Assembly: GCA_949287985.1 (NCBI GenBank)
Contig: CASEIN010000039.1
Location: 1 to 41,122 of the forward strand
Source: Mucispirillum schaedleri
GTDB taxonomy: Bacteria > Chrysiogenota > Deferribacteres > Deferribacterales > Mucispirillaceae
Direction: 5' to 3'
Length of the DNA stretch: 41,122 nucleotides
The notes beneath the pieces were generated by a model. That model was not told where the DNA came from. It worked only from the letters and a program-made list of their open reading frames with translations, and made no database searches. Position 1 is the first letter of the stretch, and every line of letters begins with the position of its first letter. The position numbers and the translations under genes are program-made. Below, in pieces: positions 8,804 to 17,490 of this stretch.

Positions 8804-8832
8804 ATGATATATATTTTATTTTTTATAGTCAA
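8804..8832 (-). promoter_or_regulatory. Promoter of the hom-cimA operon
   Basis: On the minus strand TTGACT (8832-8827) and TATCAT (8809-8804) are spaced by exactly 17 bases. The predicted start is near 8797, giving a leader of about 29 bases. That is too short for a leader-peptide attenuator or riboswitch, so amino-acid control of this operon probably acts through a protein regulator or on the enzymes. Confidence 0.55.
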
Positions 8833-8889
8833 TAATTTTAATAAAAAAATATATATTATTAGCTAATTTTTAAAAAAATTTAAAACCAA

Positions 8890-8918
8890 TTGATTATTTT
8901 ATAAGAATAAGTTAATAT
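8890..8918 (+). promoter_or_regulatory. Promoter of the carbonic anhydrase gene
   Basis: TTGATT at 8890-8895 and TAATAT at 8913-8918 with a 17-base spacer lie 24 bases before the start codon. The same hexamers with the same spacing occur before tex, which supports this as the housekeeping promoter form of the organism. Confidence 0.5.
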
Positions 8919-8942
8919 ACCTTACTAAAGGAGCTATATATT

Positions 8943-9620
8943 ATGCTAAAAATATTAAAAGCTATAAGAGATTTTTTTAAAGGATATGAAATAGAAGTTA
9001 AATCGACAATTGATAGATTAAAAGAAGGCAATAGATATTTTACTTCATATATACTGCATGCTGCTCCAGTAAGTAATATTGTAAAAGTAAGAGAGATGGC
9101 AATACATGGTCAAGATCCTCATGCAGTTATTGTGACATGTTCAGATGCTAGAATTTCTCCAGAGAGAATATTTAATGCAGAAATGGGTGATTTTTTTATT
9201 ATTAGAACAGCCGGTCATGTTGTTGGACCATATGAAATGGGTAGTATAGAGTATGCAGTAACACACAGCGATGTTGATATTGTAATTGTTATGGGACATG
9301 AAAATTGTGGAGCAGTTAAAAGCTGTATTGAAGACCATGAAGGAACAGACCTGGGTTATATCCATGATATTTTAGAAGAAGTGCAGCCATCAATTGATAG
9401 AGCTAAGCAGGAAACAAATAATAAATATGATTTATTAGAAAGAGCAGAAGAGTTAAATGTATATCACACTGTTGCAAAAATAAAACAAAGCAGTATTTTA
9501 CAGCCTTATATTAATTCTGGAAAATTAATTGTTATTGGTGCAAAATATGGTATAGCAACGGGAAAAGTAACATTTTTTGATGATACTATTACATGCCCTG
9601 TAATATATAATAAAAAGTAG
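8943..9620 (+). CDS. Beta-class carbonic anhydrase
   Basis: The enzyme interconverts CO2 and bicarbonate. In the 225-residue protein the zinc ligands and the catalytic pair are in place: Cys66, Asp68 and Arg70 in VTCSDAR, and His119 and Cys122 in GHENCGAVK. The GSIEYAV segment between them is typical. The length and the absence of a signal peptide fit a cytoplasmic enzyme. AAGGAGC lies eight or so bases before the ATG. It is transcribed alone and ends one base from the convergent mutS2 gene. Likely roles are bicarbonate supply for carboxylations and pH control. Confidence 0.95.
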   Translation: MLKILKAIRDFFKGYEIEVKSTIDRLKEGNRYFTSYILHAAPVSNIVKVREMAIHGQDPHAVIVTCSDARISPERIFNAEMGDFFIIRTAGHVVGPYEMGSIEYAVTHSDVDIVIVMGHENCGAVKSCIEDHEGTDLGYIHDILEEVQPSIDRAKQETNNKYDLLERAEELNVYHTVAKIKQSSILQPYINSGKLIVIGAKYGIATGKVTFFDDTITCPVIYNKK

Positions 9621-9621
9621 A

Positions 9622-11901
9622 TTACATTTCAATAATGGTAACGGCGTTGCCACCATCGTTATTTTCAGCTAAATAATATTTTTTAACACGTGGGTGAGTT
9701 CTTAAATACTCATGGACTGCTTTTCTAAGCTGTCCAGAACCCCTGCCATGTATAATATATGCCTTATCATAATTTGTAAGAAGTAAATCATCGATGAATT
9801 TTTCAAGTAAATCTAAAGACTCCTCCACTCTTTTACCAACCAGTAAAAGTTCTCTTTTAGTGCTGCTTTTACTTGTGTTATTAGTTATTTTAACCTGTTT
9901 TTGTTTTACCTGCTCAACTTTATGGCCTACCATGTCAGATTTTTTCATTTTCATTTTCAAACCATTTAAGTCAACAGTAACATTATTCCCATTGATTTCT
10001 ATAACCTTAACTTGAGAATTATACTTTTCTAAGAAAATTATATCATTTACTTTAATATCCTCTATTTTTTCCTGTTTTGCTTTAATTTCTGCTATTTTAG
10101 ATGAAGTATTTGTAATTGCTTCTTCTATTTCTTTATTATCCAGTTTGATTTTTTGATTAGCAAGTCTTTTACCCTTCTGCAGTAAAGCATATGTTTCTTC
10201 TAAAAGTTCCATTTCTTTTGTATTTAATCTTTTATCAAGTTCTTGTTTTGAAGTATTAAGCAATTCTTCTTTTTCAAGTAATTCCTGCTCTTTAATTTGC
10301 AACAGTTTGTTTGTATGTTCTGCTTCGGCTTTCATTCTGTTTAATTCTTCTACCTGCATTTCAATGGAAGATTTATACTTTAACAGTTCGTTTTTTGCTT
10401 CTTCAATAATATCTTTAGAAAAACCAAGCCGTTCAGCAATCATAATTGGGTCAGATTTTCCCATAACACCTTTTATAAGTTTATATCGTGGAGAAAGTGT
10501 ATCGTAATCAAAATCAACTGAGTAAAACATTGAATTATCACTATTTAATGCATAATTTTTTACTTCAGAAAAGTGAGTTGTTAAAACAACTGTTGCTTGT
10601 TTTTTTGCTAAATTTTTAAGTATTGCAACAGCAAGGGATGCACCCTCCCTTGGCTCTGTTCCTGTGCCTAATTCATCAAATAAAACTAAAGTTTTATCCC
10701 CTGATTTTGTAATTATTTTATTAATATTTACCATGTGGGAAGAAAAAGTACTCAAATCCATAATAATAGACTGGTTATCGCCAATATCTGCATATATGCT
10801 GTCAAAATACATAAACTTAAAATAAGAACCAAAAACAGGAAGCCCGCAGTATGATATTAAATGATTTAACCCAATAGACTTTAATGCAGCAGTTTTACCA
10901 CCAGTATTTGGTCCAGTAATAATAATATTATCACCATAATTATTTATTGAAAAATCAATAGGTATAGAATTTTTTCCTTTTCTTAAATATAAAAGTGGGT
11001 GATGAATTTGAGTAAACTCCATATGGGAGCTGTATTCACCAAAAGTATAATCTTTAGAAGAATAAAATATACCCAGCTCAATAATCATAATTAAATAAGA
11101 ATATATTTTTACAGTTTTATTTAAATCAATTAATGATGATTTTACAGAAGAAATAAGTGAATATATTATCTTTGCTATTTCTGCTGATTCTGCAATAATC
11201 AATTCCTGCATAGCATTATTTTCTGATACACAAGAGGATACTTCAATATACAGTGTCTGCCCACTGGCTGATTTATCTTGAATAATACCTTGAATATACT
11301 GGCTAAAGTTTGTTTTACAAGGTATTGTATATCTGCCATTTCTTAACACAACGACTTTTTCTTGAATAAATTTATCAGCATTTGATGAATTAAATAGATT
11401 TGAAAGAAGTTTTCTTATACTGTTTTTATACTGGTTAATACCATATCGTATTTCCTGTAATACTGCTGTTGCATTATCTTTTATAACACCTTTATCATCA
11501 ATAGACTGCATTATTAATTCTACAAGATGTCTATAACTTGCAAAAGTTTCTACATAAGGAAATAAATGTTTAAATTTCTTTTCTTCTATTAAAAGTTTTA
11601 TTTTTTCTAGTTTTATTAGGAAATTTTTTATAACAACAAAATCTGTTGGGTCAAATGATTTTGTACTATCATTTAATGTGTAGAATAAGTTAAAAAAATC
11701 ATTATCATCATCAACTATTTCAGAGCTTTCTCTAAATTCTACAGCCTGTTTTATCTCATTTTGGCGTTTATATATATCTTCAACACTGCTTAAAATACTA
11801 ATATTCTTAAAAGAAGCTTTAGAAAATGATGAAATAAAATTATTTAGAATAAAGTCTTTAAAAGATTCAAATTCTAATGTATTTGTATCATATTTCATCA
11901 T
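9622..11901 (-). CDS. mutS2: MutS2-family ATPase with Smr nuclease domain
   Basis: MutS2 is a MutS relative without mismatch-recognition domain, linked to suppression of recombination and to rescue of collided ribosomes. The protein of about 759 residues has the core helical domain, Walker A GPNTGGKTAALKS near residue 330, Walker B LVLFDELGTGTEP near 405, a long coiled coil (about 510-620), a KOW-like segment, and a C-terminal Smr domain with HGRGSGQLR near 725. The start is uncertain between GTG at 11907 and ATGs at 11901 and 11898; I use 11901, which has a weak GAG upstream. It is the last gene of queC - yqeY - cvpA - mutS2. Confidence 0.94.
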   Translation of the reverse strand: MMKYDTNTLEFESFKDFILNNFISSFSKASFKNISILSSVEDIYKRQNEIKQAVEFRESSEIVDDDNDFFNLFYTLNDSTKSFDPTDFVVIKNFLIKLEKIKLLIEEKKFKHLFPYVETFASYRHLVELIMQSIDDKGVIKDNATAVLQEIRYGINQYKNSIRKLLSNLFNSSNADKFIQEKVVVLRNGRYTIPCKTNFSQYIQGIIQDKSASGQTLYIEVSSCVSENNAMQELIIAESAEIAKIIYSLISSVKSSLIDLNKTVKIYSYLIMIIELGIFYSSKDYTFGEYSSHMEFTQIHHPLLYLRKGKNSIPIDFSINNYGDNIIITGPNTGGKTAALKSIGLNHLISYCGLPVFGSYFKFMYFDSIYADIGDNQSIIMDLSTFSSHMVNINKIITKSGDKTLVLFDELGTGTEPREGASLAVAILKNLAKKQATVVLTTHFSEVKNYALNSDNSMFYSVDFDYDTLSPRYKLIKGVMGKSDPIMIAERLGFSKDIIEEAKNELLKYKSSIEMQVEELNRMKAEAEHTNKLLQIKEQELLEKEELLNTSKQELDKRLNTKEMELLEETYALLQKGKRLANQKIKLDNKEIEEAITNTSSKIAEIKAKQEKIEDIKVNDIIFLEKYNSQVKVIEINGNNVTVDLNGLKMKMKKSDMVGHKVEQVKQKQVKITNNTSKSSTKRELLLVGKRVEESLDLLEKFIDDLLLTNYDKAYIIHGRGSGQLRKAVHEYLRTHPRVKKYYLAENNDGGNAVTIIEM

Positions 11902-11914
11902 TTTCACTCATATA

Positions 11915-12421
11915 TTATTTAAAAGGATTATATCTTTCAATGTTTGATATAGCTGTTACTCTGTCATATAAATATGGCAGTATTTTTAATGTAACTTTTG
12001 CTGTATCTGAAGACTGTATATCTTTTACAAACTTCATATCTTTTGGAAAAACAGAAATAATTATCCATAAAATAACACTTGCAACTACAGCACCTTTTAA
12101 TACACCAAATGAAAATCCAAATACTCTATTTACCCACCCAAGATGTATTGCCTGTAATGTGTTATGGATTAAATTGCCTAATATTACAACAATAACATAA
12201 ACAATTAAAAAACCAAGAATATATGCACCAATAGAAGCACCATCTTTTCCAAATCCAACAGCCTGCATTACTTTAAATAGTGGTTCATAAAGCATATATG
12301 AACACAAAACAGCAAGGATAATACCTAATATACTAATAGCTTCTGTAATAAAGCCATTAATAGTTCCTTTAAAAGCAAATACAAGAATAAATACTATAAG
12401 AACAACGTCTACAACGCCCAT
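11915..12421 (-). CDS. cvpA: CvpA family membrane protein
   Basis: A 168-residue inner-membrane protein with four predicted helices at about residues 4-20, 27-48, 62-88 and 102-125. The N-terminus VVDVVLIVFILVFAFKGTINGFITE is the CvpA signature, and WVNRVFGFSFGVLKGAVVASV near residue 95 is the second conserved block. CvpA is required for colicin V production in E. coli and more generally for envelope homeostasis; its biochemical role is unsettled. Its ATG directly follows the TAA of yqeY, so translation is coupled. A cvpA - mutS2 pairing is common in bacteria. Confidence 0.9.
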   Translation of the reverse strand: MGVVDVVLIVFILVFAFKGTINGFITEAISILGIILAVLCSYMLYEPLFKVMQAVGFGKDGASIGAYILGFLIVYVIVVILGNLIHNTLQAIHLGWVNRVFGFSFGVLKGAVVASVILWIIISVFPKDMKFVKDIQSSDTAKVTLKILPYLYDRVTAISNIERYNPFK

Positions 12422-12862
12422 TTATATTATTCCTTTAATAAGTTCACTAACTTTTTTACCTTCAGCAGAAGCACCAACTTTTGCCATAACAGCTTTCATA
12501 ACTGCACCAAAATTTTTCTTCATACTATCATCAAGAGATGCAATTACTTCATTTATGATTTTTTTAATGGCTTCATCATCAAGCTGAGCAGGTAAATATT
12601 TTTCTAATACTTTAATTTCAGCTAACTCTTTATCTGCAAGTTCCTGCCTGCCGTTTTTAGCATAAATTTCAGCAGAATCTTTTCTTTTTTTAATGCTTGA
12701 TTGAACAACTTTAATCACTCCAGCATCATCAAGTTCTTTAATAGCTGCAATCTCTGCATTTTTAACTTCAGATTTAAGCATTCTTACAGCATTTAATGCA
12801 ACAGTATCTTTTTCTTTCATGTAATGTTTAATATCTTCTAAAATTTGTTCTTTTAATGTCAT
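12422..12862 (-). CDS. yqeY: GatB/YqeY domain protein
   Basis: A 146-residue protein that covers the whole YqeY family. It begins LKEQILEDIKHYMKEKD, followed by ALNAVRMLKSEVKNAE, then IKKRKDSAEIYAKNGRQELADKE and KVLEKYLPAQLDDE, and ends with the helical tail domain shared with the GatB subunit (KNFGAVMKAVMAKVGASAEGK). The GatB tail binds tRNA in the amidotransferase; the role of stand-alone YqeY is unknown. AAGGAGATAAAT precedes the ATG. It lies between queC, 20 bases upstream, and cvpA, with no gap. Confidence 0.93.
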   Translation of the reverse strand: MTLKEQILEDIKHYMKEKDTVALNAVRMLKSEVKNAEIAAIKELDDAGVIKVVQSSIKKRKDSAEIYAKNGRQELADKELAEIKVLEKYLPAQLDDEAIKKIINEVIASLDDSMKKNFGAVMKAVMAKVGASAEGKKVSELIKGII

Positions 12863-12882
12863 ATTTATCTCCTTATATCTAA

Positions 12883-13554
12883 TTATTTATATTTTATAGG
12901 GTCTTTAACTCCTGCTTGAGCAAAACCATTTAATCTTAATTTACAGCTTTCACAAACTCCACAGGCTTCATCTTCATTTTGATAACAGCTCCATGTTAAA
13001 TGAAGTGGTGCATTTAATTCAATACCTTTTTTAATAATATCTTTTTTAGATAAATGAATAACTGGTGTAACTATTTGTATATCACTTTCATCAGATAATG
13101 CAACAGATAAAAGGTCATTAAATTTTTCATAAAATATTTCTCTACAGTCAGGATAACCACTAGAATCTTCTTCAACAGCACCCACATATATTTTTTTAGC
13201 ACCTATAACTTCTGCCCAGCTTACAGCAATAGAAATCATATTAGCATTTCTAAAAGGCACATAAGTTGATGGAAGGCTTCCAGAAGATGATGGAGTTGTA
13301 TCTTCTTCTACTTTCATACTAATATCTGTTAAAGATGAGCCACCTATTCTTTTTAAATAATCAATATCTACAGTCATTTTATTTTTTATACCATAATATG
13401 CTGCAATATCATCAAAGGCTTTATCTTCTCTTTTTTGAGTTCTCTGCCCATAGTTAATATGTAAAAGTGATACTTCATAACCATCATTTACAGCACAGGC
13501 AATAGTAACGCAGCTGTCAAGCCCGCCACTTGCTAAAACTATAGCTTTATCCAT
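12883..13554 (-). CDS. queC: 7-cyano-7-deazaguanine synthase
   Basis: QueC converts 7-carboxy-7-deazaguanine to preQ0 with ATP and ammonia, in queuosine synthesis. The 223-residue protein has the PP-loop SGGLDSCV at residues 9-16, HINYGQRTQKRE, STYVPFRNANMI and a C-terminal zinc site formed by the cysteine of LTWSCYQ and the CGVCESC cluster. All are where the family has them. AGAGGT precedes the ATG. It is the first gene of a four-gene operon; no other queuosine genes are in the window, so queD/E/F must lie elsewhere. Confidence 0.95.
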   Translation of the reverse strand: MDKAIVLASGGLDSCVTIACAVNDGYEVSLLHINYGQRTQKREDKAFDDIAAYYGIKNKMTVDIDYLKRIGGSSLTDISMKVEEDTTPSSSGSLPSTYVPFRNANMISIAVSWAEVIGAKKIYVGAVEEDSSGYPDCREIFYEKFNDLLSVALSDESDIQIVTPVIHLSKKDIIKKGIELNAPLHLTWSCYQNEDEACGVCESCKLRLNGFAQAGVKDPIKYK

Positions 13555-13658
13555 TATATACCTCTATACACCAAATAACAAATAAGTTTTATATAATAAA
13601 AATGAAATAAAATAAAGAAATTTTTTTAAAGAATTATATATTTTCACAAGGATTTCAA

Positions 13659-13692
13659 TATAAAAAACAGGAAGTATTAAATTAATACTTCC
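13659..13692 (-). terminator. Intrinsic terminator of the DUF805 gene
   Basis: GGAAGTATTAA and TTAATACTTCC form an 11-base inverted repeat at 13670-13692 with almost no spacer; a 9-base stem with a 5-base loop is more realistic. On the minus strand it is followed by TGTTTTTTAT. The DUF805 stop is 15 bases upstream. Confidence 0.75.
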
Positions 13693-13707
13693 TTAATTAA
13701 ATATAAG

Positions 13708-14205
13708 TTATTTACTATCATTGTTATCAGTAATTGAAGAATCACTAACTTTCTCATTATCAGGTATACCTAAATCCATAGTAATTACTGGTTGATTACC
13801 ATACTTATTTGTACCATTAGTACCCGACTCCCAAAACACATATAAAAACAATGCAAATACAATAACCACTAACATACTGTTTGCAGTATCTTTATCTACA
13901 CCAGAGCCAGCAAGTATAAATATAAATAATGCACCAACAGTTATGATTACAAGTAAATAAACTATTGCAAAATAAGCGCTTTTACCAAAATCATGAAATC
14001 TTTTAATTAACAATAATACCGATATAATAAAGCCAATAATTAAAACAATTATACCTAAAACGTGACCAGCACCTTTTATTCCAAAAAATAAATGAACAAT
14101 AGCTTTAAAAACATAAATCATAACATACAATACAATATTTGCTATTATATAAGATGACCTGTTTAATCTTCCTTTAGGACTAAATAATAAAGTACCTAAA
14201 TCCAT
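13708..14205 (-). CDS. DUF805 family membrane protein
   Basis: A 165-residue protein with four predicted membrane helices and the DUF805 hallmarks: an N-terminal LFSPKGRLNRSSYI motif, and KRFHDFGKSAYFA after the second helix. The C-terminal tail (about 30 residues) is hydrophilic and rich in Asp, Ser and Asn. I start it at ATG 14205, since AGGGGGAATT lies directly upstream; an in-frame TTG at 14223 would add six residues without support. DUF805 proteins (YhaH-like) are common but of unknown role. It is a single-gene unit, divergent from pfk. Two further family members, one dead, lie at 26020-26689. Confidence 0.88.
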   Translation of the reverse strand: MDLGTLLFSPKGRLNRSSYIIANIVLYVMIYVFKAIVHLFFGIKGAGHVLGIIVLIIGFIISVLLLIKRFHDFGKSAYFAIVYLLVIITVGALFIFILAGSGVDKDTANSMLVVIVFALFLYVFWESGTNGTNKYGNQPVITMDLGIPDNEKVSDSSITDNNDSK

Positions 14206-14288
14206 AATTCCCCCTAATTGCAATAGAAATAATTATCACATAAGTTAGAACATTTCAATATTAATTTCATATTATATTAAGATAAATA

Positions 14289-14317
14289 TAGACTTTTTTA
14301 AATCTTCATATTATACT
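14289..14317 (+). promoter_or_regulatory. Promoter of the phosphofructokinase gene
   Basis: TAGACT at 14289-14294 and TATACT at 14312-14317 are spaced by 17 bases. The predicted start is about 33 bases before the ATG. A TAGACT box also appears before ahbD. This is a pattern match. Confidence 0.45.
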
Positions 14318-14356
14318 TATCTAATACTAATAAAAACTGATAAATCAGGGGGTTTT

Positions 14357-15571
14357 ATGGGTAACATTCGTAATATTGGAATTATTACAGCAGGTGGCGA
14401 CTGTGGTGGTCTTAATGCAGTTGTTAGAGGTGCTGCAAAAATGGCAGAATCTAAAGGTATAGGTGCATTTGTTATACCTAATGGTTATGCAGGTCTTTAC
14501 AATTTAGTAGATTTTGATTTGCTTACAAGTTTACATGGCTCAAGAAGTGAAGATATTAAGTCAATTAGAGCAGGTAGTGAAGCTGGTCATTCTCGTGTTA
14601 AAATTTCAAAAATTAAAGATGATAATAAATACAAAAGAATTGTTGAAGGTTTAAAAAAGTTCAATATTGATGGACTTGTTATTTCTGGTGGTGATGATAC
14701 AGGAAGCGTTGTTGTGGACCTTCATGAAAATGGCATACCTGTTGTTCATGCTCCTAAAACTATGGATTTAGACTTACAAACATACTCTGTTGGTGGTGAT
14801 TCTACAATTAATAAAATTGCTACTATTTTAGAAGACTTAAAAACTACAGGCAGAACTCATAACAGAATTATGGTTATGGAAGTTTTTGGTAGATATGCAG
14901 GTCATACTGCTTTCCGTGGTGGTATTGCAGCAGATGCTGACTGTATATTAATTCCAGAAGTTCCAGTTGATTTTAATGCAGTATATAATCATATTAAAGA
15001 AAACTATATGAGAAGGATTTTAGAAAGTGATGTTAAAGCTGGAACATATACAATTGTAGTAGCTGAAGGCGTTAAAGATGAAAACGGAAACCTTTTCTCT
15101 GAAAGTGGTGAAAAAGATGCCTTTGGACACGTAAAACTTGCAGGTGCTGGTAAGTTTGTTAAAAGTAAAATTGAAGAAATGCTTAAAGCAGACCCTGATG
15201 TGAAAAAATTTATGAAAGATTCTGGTATGTTCGTTGAAGGTTTACTTGAGATTCCTGAAGTTAGAGATGTAAATCCTGGTCATATTGTAAGATGTGGTGA
15301 AAGTTCAGCTTATGATGCTAACTTTGGTAAAGAAGTTGGTGCAGCAGCTGTTCAGCTTTTAATTGATAATATACATGGTGTTACTGTTTCCCATATTACT
15401 GGAAATGGCGAAATACGCTATATGGTTACAAAAGATGCTATTGTTCAACGTCATGTTGATTTAAATGTAGTAGCATTACATGAAAATTTAGGTATTTGTT
15501 TTGGTAGAAAACCACAGCCATCAAGTCCTAAATCTGCTAAAATAGATTCTTTACCTGATAGAATTTATTAA
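14357..15571 (+). CDS. Phosphofructokinase, PPi-type active-site signature
   Basis: A 404-residue phosphofructokinase that phosphorylates fructose 6-phosphate. The glycine-rich phosphate loop reads AGGDCGGLNAVVRG at residues 12-25, and ISGGDDTGSV near 110 and PKTMDLDL near 132 form the active site. In E. coli PfkA the two selectivity positions are Gly104 and Gly124; here they are Asp (GGDDT) and Lys (PKT), the combination known from pyrophosphate-dependent enzymes. The usual PKTIDND is changed to PKTMDLD, keeping both aspartates. VFGRYAGHTAFRGG and CILIPEVPVD complete the fold. CAGGGGGTTTT precedes the ATG. ATP use cannot be excluded from sequence alone. Confidence 0.9.
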   Translation: MGNIRNIGIITAGGDCGGLNAVVRGAAKMAESKGIGAFVIPNGYAGLYNLVDFDLLTSLHGSRSEDIKSIRAGSEAGHSRVKISKIKDDNKYKRIVEGLKKFNIDGLVISGGDDTGSVVVDLHENGIPVVHAPKTMDLDLQTYSVGGDSTINKIATILEDLKTTGRTHNRIMVMEVFGRYAGHTAFRGGIAADADCILIPEVPVDFNAVYNHIKENYMRRILESDVKAGTYTIVVAEGVKDENGNLFSESGEKDAFGHVKLAGAGKFVKSKIEEMLKADPDVKKFMKDSGMFVEGLLEIPEVRDVNPGHIVRCGESSAYDANFGKEVGAAAVQLLIDNIHGVTVSHITGNGEIRYMVTKDAIVQRHVDLNVVALHENLGICFGRKPQPSSPKSAKIDSLPDRIY

Positions 15572-15587
15572 TTTTTATATAATATAT

Positions 15588-15619
15588 ACCCTTTTGGTTT
15601 TACCAAAAGGGTTTTTTTA
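15588..15619 (+). terminator. Intrinsic terminator after phosphofructokinase
   Basis: ACCCTTTTGGT (15588-15598) and ACCAAAAGGGT (15602-15612) form a perfect 11-base stem with a TTT loop, followed by a run of seven T with the last stem base included. It separates pfk from the methyltransferase gene 12 bases downstream. Confidence 0.9.
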
Positions 15620-15630
15620 TAGGTTAAAAT

Positions 15631-16257
15631 ATGAGATATTCTTATGATACTGTGGCTTTAGCTTTTGATTTTATCGATAAAATATTTTTCAAACTTGGTA
15701 AAAATAACCCAAGAAAAGCTATTTATAATTTAATACCCAATGAAAATATTAAAGTGTTAGATGTATGCACTGGCACAGGCTCAAATATTATTAACCTTGC
15801 AAAGAAAAAAACACTTGTAAATATTACAGGTATTGATAATTCTCAAGGAATGTTAAATGTAGGCTTGAAAAAAATAGCAAAACATAAGCTTTCTAATGTG
15901 GAGTTACTACTTCAAGATGCAACAAATATGAACCTTGTAGATAAATCATTTGATTATGCAATAATATCTTTAATTCTCCATGAAATGGAAGATAATATTG
16001 CATTTAAAACATTAAAAAATACCCATAAAGCACTTAAAGATAATGGAAAATTAATTGTATTTGAATTTATTATACCAGAAAGTAGAAAATTTTTACCAAA
16101 TTTTGCTTTTAAACTGGTGAGAAAAGTTGAAAATAAAGTGCTGTTTTCTGCCTTTTTAGCAAAAGATAAAGAAGAATATTTTAAAACAAATGGTTTTAAA
16201 ATAGATAAAACCCATAAATTTCAGTATACTATAATTTATGAACTTTCAAAAATTTAG
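15631..16257 (+). CDS. Class I SAM-dependent methyltransferase
   Basis: A 208-residue methyltransferase. Motif I is VLDVCTGTGSNI near residue 43, motif II ITGIDNSQGML near 68, a motif IV-like DYAIISLILHEM near 110, and KALKDNGKLIVFEF near 138. The overall layout and the LHEME motif resemble the UbiE/methyltransferase-11 group, which contains quinone and lipid methyltransferases, but the substrate cannot be fixed. AGGTTAAAAT before the ATG is an adequate ribosome-binding site. It follows the pfk terminator so closely that its own promoter must lie inside that region, or it depends on readthrough. Confidence 0.85.
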   Translation: MRYSYDTVALAFDFIDKIFFKLGKNNPRKAIYNLIPNENIKVLDVCTGTGSNIINLAKKKTLVNITGIDNSQGMLNVGLKKIAKHKLSNVELLLQDATNMNLVDKSFDYAIISLILHEMEDNIAFKTLKNTHKALKDNGKLIVFEFIIPESRKFLPNFAFKLVRKVENKVLFSAFLAKDKEEYFKTNGFKIDKTHKFQYTIIYELSKI

Positions 16258-16271
16258 GCTAAAATTATAAT

Positions 16272-16865
16272 TTATACATGCTCATGCCACTGGCATTCTG
16301 TAATTTTTAATTCTGTAAATTTAGCTTGAAATGAAGAATTTTCTGGACTACATGCATATATTCCAAATGATATATTGTTATCTGCATTATTTAAGTGGCA
16401 TATTCTTATTTGTTTAAAATTTTCACCATCATAAGCATATTCTATTTTAAAATCATTTTCTCTGCGGCTTAATCTATACCATATTTCATTGATTGCTGCA
16501 GGTATTTCAGTAGTTGCCCAGTCTGAAAACCCATTGTTTGTTACAACACTTCCTAAATGTTGAAATTTACTATTTTCATATTCTATAGATGCTTTTAACC
16601 AGTTCTCACTATCCAGATATACGGCTATACCACACTGGTCAAACCTTTTGCTGCTGTTAAATTATGTTTTTACAATAAATGAAAAAAACTTATCATTTGT
16701 TTCTGTTTGTAAAACAGGGGCATTATCATTAATGAATTTGTAATAAGTTTTTTGCCATAAATCAGTGTGTGGTAAAGTAGTGATAATTATTTCATTTTTA
16801 TTTACAGAATATTCTTTTGGTTCTCTAATCCATTTTAATGAATTATCAGCAAAATTTTCTAACAT
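16272..16865 (-). pseudogene. DUF1349 protein gene broken by an in-frame stop
   Basis: A reading frame of 198 codons starts at ATG 16865 and ends in TAA at 16272-16274, but codon 68 is TAA (16664-16662). Both sides belong to one DUF1349 (concanavalin-A-like) protein: before the stop are LKWIREPKEYSVN, DLWQKTYYKF and FFSFIVKT, after it FDQCGIAVYLDSENWLKAS, LGSVVTNNGFSDWATT, WYRLSRRENDFKIEY and FGIYACSPENSSF. Family members usually have glutamate at the stop position (VKTEF), so one G-to-T change (GAA to TAA) explains it. The frame is otherwise intact, which points to a recent loss. It is the last gene of the 19956-16272 operon, nine bases after the flagellar-type gene. Confidence 0.85.
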
Positions 16866-16874
16866 AATATAAAA

Positions 16875-17477
16875 CTATGCCTTTAAATTAACTACTGTTC
16901 CAAGCATTTCATCGCTTGTTCTTATTGTTACTGCATTTGCTTCAAAAAAGCGCTGGTTTACCATATTATTAACCATTTCTTCAGCAAGATTTACATTTGA
17001 TGAAACCATATACCCAGAAAGAATACTAAAGCCTGTTGGTTCATAAGCAGCTCCCTGCTCTGCTGGAGTAATAGTGCCTAATAATTTATCACCACTATAT
17101 AAATTTCCATCAGTATCAAGCCTAACATTACCACCTGCACCAGTAAATAATAATTCACCAGATGGTCCTCTAAAATTGCCAAAATCATCAACAGCAAACC
17201 TGCCAGCTGCATAACTATATGTATTTAAAAGGTCTTCCTCGCTGCCTTTACCAAAAACAGCAACATCTGAAGGCACACCAGTAGGAATAAGACTGCCCAT
17301 ATTATTATTAGGTCTTATGGTACTAAGTTTTACCCCACCAGTGCTAAGTTCTGATAAAAATGCACTGTTAGATTTATAACTTGGTGTTTTCGCATTTGCA
17401 ATATTGTTTGCAGTAACAGCCGATACGGTTGCAGCAGCGTTTAATGCCGTTGCTGCACCAAACATAGCATCTATCAT
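16875..17477 (-). CDS. Short flagellar basal-body rod/hook-family protein
   Basis: A 200-residue protein with both ends typical of axial flagellar proteins. The N-terminal rod motif is TVSAVTANNIANAKTPSYKS near residues 17-36, and the C-terminal coiled coil is VNLAEEMVNNMVNQRFFEAN followed by TIRTSDEML. The central domain between them is small, so it is shorter than FlgG or FlgF (about 240-260) and longer than FlgC; I do not assign a symbol. AAGGAG precedes the ATG. It is far from other flagellar genes, sitting 13 bases after an acyl-CoA ligase, so it may be a specialised rod or hook-cap variant. Confidence 0.8.
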   Translation of the reverse strand: MIDAMFGAATALNAAATVSAVTANNIANAKTPSYKSNSAFLSELSTGGVKLSTIRPNNNMGSLIPTGVPSDVAVFGKGSEEDLLNTYSYAAGRFAVDDFGNFRGPSGELLFTGAGGNVRLDTDGNLYSGDKLLGTITPAEQGAAYEPTGFSILSGYMVSSNVNLAEEMVNNMVNQRFFEANAVTIRTSDEMLGTVVNLKA

Positions 17478-17490
17478 CTAATCTCCTTAT

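Noticed and set aside
9600-9640. TGTAAT / ATTACA inverted repeat at the carbonic anhydrase-mutS2 junction
   Set aside because: Only six AT-rich base pairs with a 16-base loop and no T run; expected by chance in such DNA.
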